Shown here piece by piece: positions 15,438-25,677 of a stretch of DNA of 64,000 bases. The notes under the pieces are model-generated. The model was not told where the DNA came from. It searched no databases and worked only from the letters and a program-made list of their open reading frames with translations. The stretch is from Bradyrhizobium sp. 141 (GTDB lineage: Bacteria > Pseudomonadota > Alphaproteobacteria > Rhizobiales > Xanthobacteraceae). The position numbers were made by a program, and so were the translations under genes. Every line of letters starts with the position of its first letter. Within the stretch, counting starts at the first letter, position 1. The stretch lies in contig NZ_JADPKR010000013.1 in NCBI RefSeq assembly GCF_023074055.1, forward strand, positions 558,001 through 622,000, read 5' to 3'.

Positions 15438-16454
15438 ATGGCGGAGCCGGCAAAGCTGGTCAGCGCGACAACGAATGCCGAACCGGCCATTCCCGGGCTG
15501 GTCTGGGCGTTTCGCCTGCACAGCGACGGCGGTGCCGAGGCGCTGCCGATCGACCAGCCGATCGAGTTCAGCCATGACGGCCGGCTCTGGCTGCATTTCA
15601 ACCTGACCGACGCGCGCGTGCGACCGTGGATCGCCGCATCGCAGTTGCCGCCGCTCGCGCGCGAGCTCTTGCTGTCGAACGATACGTTCCAGCAGCTTCA
15701 CGTCATCGATCACTGCGTCTACGGCGTGTTCTCCGACCTCGTGCGCGAGATCGACAGCCCGACGGAGGAGACCGCGTTCCTGCGCTTTGCCATGACCGAG
15801 CGCCTCCTGGTCAGCGGCCGCCATCAGACGCTCTGCTCGGCGGATGCGACGCGCCGCGTCCTCGAAGGCGGTTACCGCGTCGACAATGTCGCCCATCTCC
15901 TGGAGAAGATCGTCGACGAGGTCGCCGACACGCTGGACAGGATGGCCGACAAGCTGGGCCAGGAGATCGACGACATCGAGGAGCGCATCCTAGCCGACGA
16001 TGCAAAACCGGAGATGCGCCGCAATCTTGGCCGCCTGCGCCGGACCTGTGTGAGATTGCACCGGCAGCTCACCGGCCTGCGCGTGCTGTTTCACCGGCTC
16101 GACCAGAAGAACACCGATCACCTCTCGCCCGCCTTGCGGATCCAGGCCGGCAAGCTCGCGCAGCGGCTCGATGGCCTCGACCACGACATCGTCGAGCTCA
16201 GGGAGCGCAGTCGCCTGCTCGAGGAGGAGCTGCGCTTCAAGAACGAGGAAGAGAGCAACCGTCATCTCCATACGCTCTCGATCGTGACCTCGCTGTTGCT
16301 GCCGCCGACGCTGATCACCGGCATCTTCGGCATGAACACCAAGGGCCTGCCGCTGACCGAGGTCGAGAGTGGATTCCTCTGGGCGGCGGTGCTGATGGCC
16401 TGCTCGGTTGCCACGGCCTATCTCTTCATGCGGCGCACGGGCATCTTCAAGTAG
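15438..16454 (+). CDS. CorA/ZntB-family divalent metal transporter
   Basis: 338 residues from the ATG at 15438, which has ttggag in front; a TTG 12 bp upstream is less likely. The N-terminal cytoplasmic alpha/beta domain (VWAFRLHSDGGAEALP, LWLHFNLTDARVRPWI) is followed by long helices (about residues 150-270) and two C-terminal membrane segments. The pore motif GMNTKGLP (about residue 295) replaces the MPEL-type loop of Mg-specific CorA proteins and is typical of ZntB-like members. ZntB proteins move zinc and other divalent ions across the inner membrane. The porin gene starts 10 bp after its stop. Confidence 0.85.
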   Translation: MAEPAKLVSATTNAEPAIPGLVWAFRLHSDGGAEALPIDQPIEFSHDGRLWLHFNLTDARVRPWIAASQLPPLARELLLSNDTFQQLHVIDHCVYGVFSDLVREIDSPTEETAFLRFAMTERLLVSGRHQTLCSADATRRVLEGGYRVDNVAHLLEKIVDEVADTLDRMADKLGQEIDDIEERILADDAKPEMRRNLGRLRRTCVRLHRQLTGLRVLFHRLDQKNTDHLSPALRIQAGKLAQRLDGLDHDIVELRERSRLLEEELRFKNEEESNRHLHTLSIVTSLLLPPTLITGIFGMNTKGLPLTEVESGFLWAAVLMACSVATAYLFMRRTGIFK

Positions 16455-16464
16455 CGTATTGATC

Positions 16465-17868
16465 GTGAGTTGGCGTGCCCAGAGATCTCCGTTGCGATGC
16501 GCGGCCACGATTGCGCTGGCGTGCACGGCGGGGAACACCAGTGCGTTTGGCGGCGCCAAGGATGAGAGCGCGGCCCCATGGTTGTTTCCGAAATGGTTCA
16601 ACGAGTGGCATGACGGTCTCGCAGGCAAGGGCCTGAATTTCGGCGCGACCTACATCGCCGACAATATCGCCAACGTCTCCGGCGGCGTGAAGCGCGGCGC
16701 CATCCATTTCGGCCGCCTCGATCTGTCGGTCGATGCCGACCTCGACAAGCTCGTCGGCTGGACCGGCGGGCGATTCTACGCCAATGCCTTCGTCATCTAC
16801 GGCCAGGGACTCAGCCGCAACTACGTGATGAACCTCGCAACCATCAGCGAAATCGAGGCGCTGCCGGATCAGCGGCTCTACAATGCGTATTTCGAGCAGA
16901 GCCTCTTCAATGACCGCCTGAACATCAGGGCAGGTCAGCAAGCCGCCGACGTCGAGTTTTTCGACAGCCAGACCGACGACCTCTTCATCAACGGCACCTT
17001 CGGCTGGCCCGCGATCAAAGCCTCCAACTTACCCGCTGGCGGTCCGGCGCCGCCGATCGCGGTGCCCGGCATCCGCATCAAGGCCACGCTGACCGACAGG
17101 ATCACCGCCTATGGCGCGGTGTTCAACGGCGATCCGGCAGGGCCGGGCGAGATCGATCCGCAGCTGCGCGACCATCACGGTCTCGCATTCCGCGTCAACG
17201 ATCCGCCGTGGGTGATCGGGCAGGTCCGCTTCAGCTACGTCCTCGATATCGGCACCCGTCCGCTCGCCGGCAATTTCACGCCGGGTGCCTGGAAGCATTA
17301 CGGCTCATTCGACAGCCAGCGTTTTACGGCGGAGGGCCGCTCGATCGCCGACCCCGGCGGAAGCGGCATCCCCGCGAAACTTGGCGGCAATTACGGAATC
17401 TTCGCCGTCATCGAGCAGGTGCTCTATCGGCCGCCGGAGGTGAAGGAGAACAGCACCTCGGCCTCGCTCCCCGGCATCACGGCGTTCGGCCGCATCGCCT
17501 ACAGCCCGCCGGATCGCAATCTGATCGACCTGTACATGGACGGCGGCATCGGCTTTGTCGGCTTCACGCCGGGCCGTCCGCTCGACCGGTTCGGCGTGGC
17601 GATGGCCTACATGCGGATTTCGAACACCGCCCGCAATCTCGATCTCGACACGCAGGCCTTCACCGGCGTCCAGAGTCCGGTGCGCAGCAACGAGACGCTG
17701 ATCGAGATGATCTACGAGGCGCACGTCAAGCCGGGCTGGCTGGTGGCGCCATATTTCCAATACGTGTTCCGTCCCTCGGGCGGCATTCCGAACCCGAACG
17801 ATCCGAACGGCGTCTCGCGGATTGGTGACGCCGCGGTGTTCGGCGTCACCAGCACGATCAGGTACTAG
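16465..17868 (+). CDS. carbohydrate-selective OprB-family porin
   Basis: 467 residues if the GTG at 16465 is used. A longer frame reaches back to 16408 but overlaps the CorA-type gene, and no ATG lies nearby. A signal peptide is visible (RCAATIALACTAGNTSAFG). The mature chain is a beta-barrel with OprB-like features: WHDGLAGKGLNFGATYIADN, GRFYANAFVIYGQGLS, SLFNDRLNIRAGQQAADVEFF, and a C-terminus ending VTSTIRY. OprB porins admit glucose and related sugars through the outer membrane. Its stop overlaps that of the convergent MFS gene by 3-4 bp. The specific substrate is unknown. Confidence 0.8.
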   Translation: MSWRAQRSPLRCAATIALACTAGNTSAFGGAKDESAAPWLFPKWFNEWHDGLAGKGLNFGATYIADNIANVSGGVKRGAIHFGRLDLSVDADLDKLVGWTGGRFYANAFVIYGQGLSRNYVMNLATISEIEALPDQRLYNAYFEQSLFNDRLNIRAGQQAADVEFFDSQTDDLFINGTFGWPAIKASNLPAGGPAPPIAVPGIRIKATLTDRITAYGAVFNGDPAGPGEIDPQLRDHHGLAFRVNDPPWVIGQVRFSYVLDIGTRPLAGNFTPGAWKHYGSFDSQRFTAEGRSIADPGGSGIPAKLGGNYGIFAVIEQVLYRPPEVKENSTSASLPGITAFGRIAYSPPDRNLIDLYMDGGIGFVGFTPGRPLDRFGVAMAYMRISNTARNLDLDTQAFTGVQSPVRSNETLIEMIYEAHVKPGWLVAPYFQYVFRPSGGIPNPNDPNGVSRIGDAAVFGVTSTIRY

Positions 17869-19160
17869 GCCATCGCGGCTTGCGGCTTCGGCTTGGTTTG
17901 CCGCGACAATGCCAGCACGATCAGCGAGGCGAACACGCAGAGCGCGCCGGCGATGAAGAACGCAGGCAAATAGCTCTGATAGACCGTCCGAGACAGGCCG
18001 GCGCCGAAGGCGGCGGTGCCGGCGCCGAGCTGGTGGCCGGCAAAGATCCAGCCGAACACCAGATTGGCGCGCTCGGGTCCGAACTTCTGCGCAGTGAGCC
18101 GCACCGTCGGCGGCACGGTCGCGATCCAGTCGAGCCCGTAGAACATCGCGAAGATCGAGAGGCCGTAGAACGAGAAATCGCTGAAGGGCAGGAAGATCAG
18201 CGAGAGCCCGCGCAGCCCGTAGTACCAGAACAGGAGGTAGCGGTTGTCGTAGCGGTCCGACAACCAGCCGGACATGATGGTGCCGAAGAAGTCGAAGATG
18301 CCCATTGCCGCCAGCAGGCTCGCCGCCTGCACCTGCGGGATGCCGAAATCGAGGCACATCGGGATCAGGTGCACCTGGACAAGGCCGTTGGTCGAGCCGC
18401 CGCAGACGAAGAAGGTCGCAAACAGGATCCAGAACGTAGTCGACTTCGAAGCGTCGCGCAGCGTGCCGAGGGCAACGCCCGTGATCGAGCCGTGGCTGAC
18501 GGGCGGGGCGGGCAGGGGCTCGGTGCCTTCGTCGCCGAACGGGCGCAGGCCCAAATCGCTCGGACGGTCGCGCATCACGAGCAGGATCGCCAGCGCCGAA
18601 ACGCCGAGCATGATGCAGACGAAGCCGAGGGCGAGGCGCCAGCCGTAGCGTTCGGTGAGGCTCGCCAGCAGCGGGAGGAACACGAGCTGGCCGGTGGCGA
18701 CACTCGCGGTCAGGATGCCGATAACGAGCCCGCGCCGCGCAGCGAACCAGCGCGTCGCGATGGTGGCGCCCAGCACCATCGCGGTCATGCCGGTGCCAAT
18801 GCCGATCACCACGCCCCACAGCGCGATGAGCTGCCAGACTTCGGTCATGCCGAGCGAGAGTACCAGCGCGGAAACGACGACCAACTGCGCGACCAGTGTG
18901 ACGTTGCGCAGGCCATAGCGGTTGAGCAGGGCAGCCGCGAACGGCGCCATCAGTCCGAACAGGATGAAGCGGATCGACAGCGCGGAGGAGATCTCCGCCG
19001 TGCTCCAGCCGAACTCCTTCTGCAGCGGAACAATGAACACGCCGGGCGCGCCGACCGTGCCGGCGCTGATCAGCGCGGCGAGGAAGGTCACACCGACCAT
19101 CATCCAGCCGTAGTGGATGTTGCGGCGGGACAATGCTGCCGCGAGCCAGTTCGAGATCAT
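17865..19160 (-). CDS. MFS transporter, monocarboxylate/oxalate-formate type
   Basis: 431 residues with twelve predicted membrane helices, starting NIHYGWMMVGVTFLAALISAG. The central MFS loop (SWLSDRYDNRYLLFWYYG, between helices 8 and 9) and the GVVIGIGTGMTAMVLGATIATRWFAARRGLVIG region are characteristic of the oxalate/formate antiporter and monocarboxylate branch. The N-terminal HYGW and the WF..RRG motif support this. It is convergent with the porin and 113 bp downstream of the thiolase end on the same strand. A role in uptake of a short carboxylate is possible but not demonstrated by the sequence. Confidence 0.8.
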   Translation of the reverse strand: MISNWLAAALSRRNIHYGWMMVGVTFLAALISAGTVGAPGVFIVPLQKEFGWSTAEISSALSIRFILFGLMAPFAAALLNRYGLRNVTLVAQLVVVSALVLSLGMTEVWQLIALWGVVIGIGTGMTAMVLGATIATRWFAARRGLVIGILTASVATGQLVFLPLLASLTERYGWRLALGFVCIMLGVSALAILLVMRDRPSDLGLRPFGDEGTEPLPAPPVSHGSITGVALGTLRDASKSTTFWILFATFFVCGGSTNGLVQVHLIPMCLDFGIPQVQAASLLAAMGIFDFFGTIMSGWLSDRYDNRYLLFWYYGLRGLSLIFLPFSDFSFYGLSIFAMFYGLDWIATVPPTVRLTAQKFGPERANLVFGWIFAGHQLGAGTAAFGAGLSRTVYQSYLPAFFIAGALCVFASLIVLALSRQTKPKPQAAMA

Positions 19161-19273
19161 TGGGCCTCAATCGTGGTTGGCGAGCCCCAAAGAGACCCGC
19201 ATGATCGTTGCAATCTGGCACAAAAAAGGGAAGTCTGAAATGTCAGACTTCCCTCTATTCCGGACATGTACAG

Positions 19274-20470
19274 TCAGTGCGCCGACCGCTCGATGGCGAT
19301 TGCCGTGGCTTCGCCGCCGCCGATGCACAGCGCCGCGACACCGCGTTTGAGATTCTGCGCCTCGAGCGCATGCAGCAGCGTCACGATCAACCGTGCGCCG
19401 GTCGCCCCGATGGGATGGCCGAGCGCGCAGGCGCCGCCATTAACGTTCAGCTTCTCGCGGGGAATGCCGAGGTCGCGCTGTGCCGCCATCGCCACGACGG
19501 CAAACGCCTCGTTGATCTCGAACAGGTCGACATCGGAAGCAGCCCAGCCGACCTTGTCGAGCAGCTTGCGGATCGCCGGGATCGGTGCCGTGGTGAACCA
19601 TTGCGGCTCCTGGCTGTGGGTGGCGTGGCCCTTGATCTCGGCGAGAGCAGGCAGGCCGCCTCGATCGGCGAGCGAGCGCTTCGTCAGCACCAGCGCGGCG
19701 GCGCCGTCGGCATTCGCGGAGGAGGCGGCCGGCGTGATGGTGCCGTTGGCACGGAACGCCGGCTTCAGGCCGGGAATCTTGGCAGGATCAACCTTCAGCG
19801 GATGTTCGTCATTGGCGATCACGCGAGGGCCGGCCTTCTCGGTCAGCGTGATCGGCGCGATCTCGGCCTTGAATGCGCCGCCCTCGACCGCCTTGCGGGC
19901 GCGGCTGAGCGTTTCCATCGCATAGGCATCCTGGTCCTTGCGGGTGAATTGGTAGGCTTCGGCCGTGGCCTCGCCGAAATCGCCCATGGAGCGGCCGGTC
20001 TCGTAGGCGTCCTCGAGGCCGTCCATCATCATGTGGTCGATGATGCGGTCGTGGCCGGCGCGATAGCCGCCGCGTGCCCTGGCGAGGAGATACGGCGCGT
20101 TGCTCATGCTCTCCATGCCGCCGGAGACGACGATCTCGGCCGAGCCGGCGCGGATGATGTCGTGCGCCAGCATGGTCGCCTTCATGCCGGAGCCGCAGAC
20201 CTTGTTGACGGTGGTCGCGCCCGTGGCGTCGGGCAGCCCCGCCGCGCGCGCGGCCTGGCGTGCGGGCGCCTGGCCCTGGCCGGCCGGCAGCACGCAGCCC
20301 ATGAAGACCTCGTCGACCTTCTCGGGCGCAAGCTTCGCGCGCTCCAGCGCCGCGCCGATCACATGCGATCCGAGCTTGTGCGCGGGGAGCGGCGACAGCT
20401 CGCCCATGAAGCGGCCAAGCGGGGTGCGGGCGGCGGAGACGATGACGACGGGATCGGCGACTTCGGCCAT
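19274..20470 (-). CDS. acetyl-CoA acetyltransferase (thiolase)
   Basis: 398 residues from the ATG at 20470, preceded by aggga at a good distance; the 14 extra upstream codons lack a ribosome site. Thiolase landmarks are all present: the nucleophile Cys92 in NKVCGSGMKATM, the GGMESMSNAPYLL segment, the NVNGGACALGHPIGATGAR His motif, and the C-terminal second active-site Cys in AALCIGGGEATAI. Biosynthetic-type thiolases condense two acetyl-CoA to acetoacetyl-CoA or cleave it. The upstream promoter carries a 14-bp palindrome over its -10 box, so the gene is likely repressor-controlled. Confidence 0.92.
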   Translation of the reverse strand: MAEVADPVVIVSAARTPLGRFMGELSPLPAHKLGSHVIGAALERAKLAPEKVDEVFMGCVLPAGQGQAPARQAARAAGLPDATGATTVNKVCGSGMKATMLAHDIIRAGSAEIVVSGGMESMSNAPYLLARARGGYRAGHDRIIDHMMMDGLEDAYETGRSMGDFGEATAEAYQFTRKDQDAYAMETLSRARKAVEGGAFKAEIAPITLTEKAGPRVIANDEHPLKVDPAKIPGLKPAFRANGTITPAASSANADGAAALVLTKRSLADRGGLPALAEIKGHATHSQEPQWFTTAPIPAIRKLLDKVGWAASDVDLFEINEAFAVVAMAAQRDLGIPREKLNVNGGACALGHPIGATGARLIVTLLHALEAQNLKRGVAALCIGGGEATAIAIERSAH

Positions 20471-20505
20471 GACAAAATTCCCTGCGGTGATGATTGAGAT
20501 TATGA

Positions 20506-20535
20506 GCATCATATGATGCGGCGCAAAAAATGCAA
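20506..20535 (-). promoter_or_regulatory. thiolase promoter with palindromic operator
   Basis: On the minus strand TTGCAT (20530-20535) and TATGAT (20508-20513) are 16 bp apart and sit 37 bp upstream of the thiolase ATG. The -10 box lies inside the perfect palindrome GCATCATATGATGC (20506-20519). This is the expected position for a repressor operator. The regulator is unknown; TetR- or MarR-type factors of CoA metabolism are candidates. Confidence 0.5.
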
Positions 20536-20649
20536 CCGCGGCAGGGATGAGAAAATGTCCGGGTTCGGATGAGATTTGGTCGGTCGGGTTGGGGTGGTGG
20601 TTGACGCTGGCGCTCCGACGTTGGCGCAGTGGCCCCCCAAAATGACGCG

Positions 20650-20780
20650 GTCATCGCCCGCCTTGTGCGCAATTGCGCACTGGGGCGGGCGATCCAGTAT
20701 TCCAGAGGCCAACGTTGGCGAACTCGCTCTTGCAACTGGCGCAGCGGCGTACTGGAGGCCTCGCCTTCGCGGGGCATGAC
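20650..20780. repeat. long palindromic intergenic repeat, 'gtcatcgcccgcc ... ggggcatgac' type
   Basis: The 326 bp between thiolase and enoyl-CoA hydratase contain an element beginning gtcatcgcccgcc, with an inner hairpin tgcgcaattgcgca, then gatccagtattccagagg, and ending tactggaggcctcgc ... ggggcatgac. The outer ends (gtcat/atgac) and the ccagta/tactgg pair are inverted. It is one of the dispersed palindromes typical of Bradyrhizobium; only one copy is seen in this window. Confidence 0.65.
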
Positions 20781-20796
20781 ACCGTGTTTGACGCGC

Positions 20797-21594
20797 CTAC
20801 CGCTTCCGGTTCACGAACGCCTGCATCAGCCGCGTCGGCTCGTCGGTCAGGAACGACTCGCCGAACACTTTCACGCTCAAATTCACCGACTCCGTCAGCG
20901 GCAGTTCCTCCCATTGCCGCAGCAGCGCCTTCTGCGACCGCAGCGCTTCGGGGCCGCATTCGAGCAGCGCCTTGACGACGTGCTCGACCTCGGCATCGAG
21001 CCCGCCTTCGGCTGCGACCTTGTCGACCAGTCCCCAGGAGAGCGCCGTCGGCGCGTCGATGTTCTCCGCCGTCATCACCAGCCAGCGCGCGCGGGCCCAA
21101 CCGATCAGGCGTGGCAGCAGCGCGGCGTGGATCACCGAGGGGATGCCGACGCGGACCTCCGGCATGCCGAAATGCGCATCATGCGCGGCGATGCGGAAAT
21201 CGCAGGCCGCGGCCACTTCGAGCCCGCCCCCGAGGCACCAGCCGGGCATGCGCGCGATCACCGGAGCAGGGAAGGCGCGCACGGCTTCGCAGAGATCGCG
21301 CAGGCGGCCGATGAAGGTTTCGGCCGATGTCTGGTCGAGCTTGGCCATCTCCTTGATGTCGGCGCCGCCGATCATGCTCTTCTCGCTCTGGCCGCGCAGC
21401 ACCACGACGCGGATGCTGCGGTCGGACGCCAGCTGTTGCAAGCCTTCGCGCACGGCGTCGGTCACGTGCGAGCCGAGAATGTTGAGCAAGCCGGCGTTGC
21501 AGATCGCGACATGAACGACGCCGCGCGCATCGCGCGTCACGCCGCAGTGGGTGTTGAGCATTTCCATCGTGGCACTCGAAGGTTTCGTGGACAT
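20797..21594 (-). CDS. enoyl-CoA hydratase/isomerase family protein
   Basis: 265 residues from the ATG at 21594. A longer frame reaches 21648 and a shorter start exists at 21567; none has a strong ribosome site. The crotonase fold is shown by SMIGGADIKEMAKLD (oxyanion hole and acyl pocket, about residues 80-95), PGWCLGGGLEVAAACDFRIAA (second oxyanion glycine), and HFGMPEVRVGIPSVIHAALL (Glu-containing catalytic region). It would hydrate or isomerise enoyl-CoA esters. The C-terminal half resembles short-chain members used in fatty acid or amino acid breakdown. It shares a strand with the thiolase but a repeat of about 130 bp separates them, so a joint operon is doubtful. Confidence 0.85.
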   Translation of the reverse strand: MSTKPSSATMEMLNTHCGVTRDARGVVHVAICNAGLLNILGSHVTDAVREGLQQLASDRSIRVVVLRGQSEKSMIGGADIKEMAKLDQTSAETFIGRLRDLCEAVRAFPAPVIARMPGWCLGGGLEVAAACDFRIAAHDAHFGMPEVRVGIPSVIHAALLPRLIGWARARWLVMTAENIDAPTALSWGLVDKVAAEGGLDAEVEHVVKALLECGPEALRSQKALLRQWEELPLTESVNLSVKVFGESFLTDEPTRLMQAFVNRKR

Positions 21595-21719
21595 GCGCGG
21601 GGCGCGCCGGTCAGGATCACTTCCGGGCCGAAACGCCCGGCTTGTCAAGCGGGGCGGGGTGGAGTTGCCAGCGCGAAGTCCGCACCATAGTATGATTTAT
21701 GTAATATAATGAGGCTGAC

Positions 21720-22253
21720 ATGACCTGTAGCGATCAACTCGACCTGTTTTCGCCGGCGCAGCGGCGCGAGCGTGTGGTGGAGTGGCAGGTGCCCGCGCCG
21801 GTCGCGAAAGTGGCGATGGGCCTATCCGGCATGGACGCCATGCTGGGCATTCGCGACGGCCGGCTGCCGCCGCCGCCTTTCGCGAAACTGATCGGTTTCA
21901 CGGTGGGGACGGTCGAGCCGGGTCGGGTCGTCGTGGAACTGGAGCCGCGCGAGGATCTCGAAAACACCATCGGTCTCATCCACGGAGCGACCGCCGCCGG
22001 GCTGCTCGATACCGCCATGGGCTGCGCCATTTCGACCCGGCTGGAAGCCGGCCAGAGCTCGGTGACTCTCGACCTGAAGCTGGCCTTCCTGCGCCCGCTC
22101 TCGGTTCGTTCCGGGCTGATCTCGGCCGAAGGCAAGGTGATCAAGCTGGGGCGGCAGACCAGCTACGCCGAGGGCTTCGTCCGCGACGGCAAGGGCGCCC
22201 TTGCGGTGCACGCAACTGCAACGTTCTCCATGATCGCAAGCAACTTAACATGA
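21720..22253 (+). CDS. PaaI-family hotdog thioesterase
   Basis: 177 residues. The hotdog fold and PaaI-type active site are indicated by IHGATAAGLLDTAMGCAIS (His88 at the start of the central helix), the preceding VGTVEPGRVVVELEPREDLENTIG, and the final strand region SVRSGLISAEGKVIKLGRQTSYAEGFV. Members hydrolyse acyl-CoA or aryl-CoA thioesters and often rescue CoA in degradative pathways. It is divergent from the enoyl-CoA hydratase and 64 bp upstream of a TetR regulator on the same strand. The AT-rich segment before the ATG (gatttatgtaatataat) likely holds its promoter. Confidence 0.85.
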   Translation: MTCSDQLDLFSPAQRRERVVEWQVPAPVAKVAMGLSGMDAMLGIRDGRLPPPPFAKLIGFTVGTVEPGRVVVELEPREDLENTIGLIHGATAAGLLDTAMGCAISTRLEAGQSSVTLDLKLAFLRPLSVRSGLISAEGKVIKLGRQTSYAEGFVRDGKGALAVHATATFSMIASNLT

Positions 22254-22317
22254 ATTAATGCACCCATTTCGTCGTTTGCGTGTTATGAGATGACCATCGA
22301 CATCCAATGAGATCCAC

Positions 22318-22938
22318 ATGCGCTATTCCCGGGAACACAAGCAGGAAACTCACGGCCGCATCGTGAAGAAAGCTTCGGTGCGGCTGCGCGAGAAGGGGGC
22401 CCACGGCATCGGTGTCGCCGATCTCATGAAAGAGGCGGGCCTGACCCATGGCGGCTTCTATGCGCATTTTGATTCGCGCGAGGCGCTGGTGATGGAAGCC
22501 TTCGCCTACGCCATGGATCGTTCCATGGACCATTGGCGCAAGCTCACCGATGAGGCCGCTCCTGAAAAGCGCTTGGCGCTGGTCGCCGAGAGCTATCTCT
22601 CCACGCTGCATCGCGACAATCCGGGCAGTGGCTGCTCGATCCCCGCCCTCGGCGCCGAGATCGCCCGCGAGAGCCCGAAGACGCGAAAGGCCTTCGCCGG
22701 CAAGCTCGACGAGATGATCGAGCTGCTGGCGGACTACATCCCGAACATGCCGCGCAAAGCCGCGCGCAAACAAGCGATCGCGACATTGGCGACGATGGCC
22801 GGCACCATGCTGCTGGCGCGCGTTGCCGGGTCGAGCGAGCTCTCGGACGAGGTGTTGAAGGCGGGCAGGGACAGCGCGCTCGACGGCGCGAAGCGCGAGC
22901 CGAAGGTGACGGCGGCGAAGAAGGCGAAGCAGAACTAG
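22318..22938 (+). CDS. TetR/AcrR-family transcriptional regulator
   Basis: 206 residues. The N-terminal HTH reads GAHGIGVADLMKEAGLTHGGFYAHFDSREALVMEAF (about residues 26-60), with the GGFYAHF turn of the AcrR/TetR recognition helix. The C-terminal domain contains GCSIPALGAEIARESPKTRKAF, common in a subgroup that follows small metabolic or efflux genes. Its Lys-rich tail (TAAKKAKQN) is unremarkable. It may control the thioesterase upstream, itself, or the palindromic promoter of the nearby thiolase; the sequence gives no direct proof. Confidence 0.85.
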   Translation: MRYSREHKQETHGRIVKKASVRLREKGAHGIGVADLMKEAGLTHGGFYAHFDSREALVMEAFAYAMDRSMDHWRKLTDEAAPEKRLALVAESYLSTLHRDNPGSGCSIPALGAEIARESPKTRKAFAGKLDEMIELLADYIPNMPRKAARKQAIATLATMAGTMLLARVAGSSELSDEVLKAGRDSALDGAKREPKVTAAKKAKQN

Positions 22939-22948
22939 GCGAGATGCC

Positions 22949-23037
22949 GTAGGGTGGGCAAAGGCGCGTCAGCGCCGTGCCCACCATTTCTCACGGTTGC
23001 GATAGGTGGTGGGCACGCTTCGCTTTGCCCACCCTAC
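22949..23037. repeat. palindromic repeat, 'gtagggtgggcaaag' family, copy 1
   Basis: gtagggtgggcaaag (from 22949) is the exact inverted counterpart of ctttgcccaccctac (to 23037). Internal parts are gcgcgtcagcgccgtgcccaccatt and ggtggtgggcacgctt. A second copy with the same arms is at 53331-53416. Both lie just after a stop codon. Confidence 0.85.
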
Positions 23038-23048
23038 CACACCTGCGC

Positions 23049-23957
23049 TCACCTTCCCGCAAACAGCGCTCGTTCGCGCTCCACGATCTCACTGACGTAA
23101 TCCGCCACCGCCCTGATCCGTGCCAGATCCTTGCTGTCGGCGTGCATCAGCATCCAGAACGTCCGCGTGATCGAGATCTCCTCCGGCAGCACGGCCACCA
23201 GCTGCGGATAATCGCTCGCCATGAAGTGGGGCAGCACCGCGATGCCGAAGCCTGAGAGCGTGGCATTGAGCTGTGCGATCAGATTGGCGCTGCGGAAGCG
23301 CGCGGAAATCTTTGGCGAGACCTGCGGCAGGTAGTCGAGCTCCGGCGTGAACAGCAGCTCCTCGATGTAGCCGACGAAGCGGTGCTGCGGCAGCACCTCG
23401 CGCGAGGTGATCGTCGGAAAACGGTCGAGATAGGCCGGCGCGGCATAGAGCCCGAGGCGGTAGTCGAGCAGCTTGCGGCCGACGATGCGGCCTTCCTTCG
23501 GCATGGTCAGGCTGATGGCGATATCGGCCTCGCGCTTGGAGAGGCTGAATAGCCGTGCGGTGGCCACAAGTTGCAAATCGAGATCGGGATACCGGTCGGC
23601 GAAGGGCGCGAGCCGTGGAGCCAGGAAAGCGGTGCCGAATCCGTCGGGAGCGCCAATCCGCACCGTGCCGGTCAGCCGGGCCACCGAGCCGCCGACCTGC
23701 TCCTGGTTGGCGACAATGGTTGATTCCATCGCCTCCGCGCTGTCGGCGACGCGCTGGCCGGCCTCGGTGAGCAGGTAGCCGGTCTTGCGCCGGTCGAACA
23801 GCTTGGCCGAAAGGTGCTTTTCCAGCCGGTCCACGCGGCGGATGACGGTCGCATGGTCCACGCCGAGCTGTTTTGCCGCAGCCGACACCGAGCCGCCCCT
23901 CACGATGGCCAGCACGAAGCGGAAGTCGTCCCAATCGATAGCGCCTTGATCCAGCAT
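23049..23957 (-). CDS. LysR-family regulator next to mmsA
   Basis: 302 residues from the ATG at 23957 (MLDQGAIDWDDF); in-frame ATGs at 23978 and further upstream would add residues without homology-like character. The N-terminal winged HTH has FVLAIVRGGSVSAAAKQLGVDHATVIRRVDRLEKHL and then LFDRRKTGYLLTEAGQRV (about residues 10-60). The effector domain follows. LysR regulators usually act on a divergent gene; here mmsA begins 102 bp away, so control of the valine-degradation genes is likely. The short gap holds AT-rich sequence suitable for a T-N11-A box, but I cannot single one out. Confidence 0.85.
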   Translation of the reverse strand: MLDQGAIDWDDFRFVLAIVRGGSVSAAAKQLGVDHATVIRRVDRLEKHLSAKLFDRRKTGYLLTEAGQRVADSAEAMESTIVANQEQVGGSVARLTGTVRIGAPDGFGTAFLAPRLAPFADRYPDLDLQLVATARLFSLSKREADIAISLTMPKEGRIVGRKLLDYRLGLYAAPAYLDRFPTITSREVLPQHRFVGYIEELLFTPELDYLPQVSPKISARFRSANLIAQLNATLSGFGIAVLPHFMASDYPQLVAVLPEEISITRTFWMLMHADSKDLARIRAVADYVSEIVERERALFAGR

Positions 23958-24059
23958 TTTCGCACATCTATGGTGCATTATCTCAGACTTGAATCCCAAT
24001 AAATGCAGGTCGATAGGATTTGTCAAAGCGTTCAAGCTCGACCTCAAGGAGATCATTCC

Positions 24060-25556
<1,497 letters not shown>

Positions 25557-25568
25557 ACTCCCTCAGCG

Positions 25569-25651
25569 GTCATTGCGGGGAGCTCTTGCGGCGAAGCAAT
25601 CCAGACTATCTCCGCGGGGATGCTGGATTGCTTCGCTGCGCTCGCAATGAC
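25569..25651. repeat. palindromic repeat, 'gtcattgcgggg ... cgcaatgac' type
   Basis: Between mmsA and the next dehydrogenase, gtcattgcg (from 25569) and gcgaagcaatcca are mirrored by tggattgcttcgc and cgcaatgac (to 25651). The element sits inside the operon between two co-directional genes, so it would be transcribed and fold in the mRNA. Confidence 0.75.
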
Positions 25652-25677
25652 GGTGGGGTGAAAGGGTAGGCGGCAGC

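Noticed and set aside
17305..19221. Minus-strand frame of 638 codons over the porin and MFS region
   Set aside because: It overlaps two real genes and its translation is Arg/Pro-rich without any recognisable motif.
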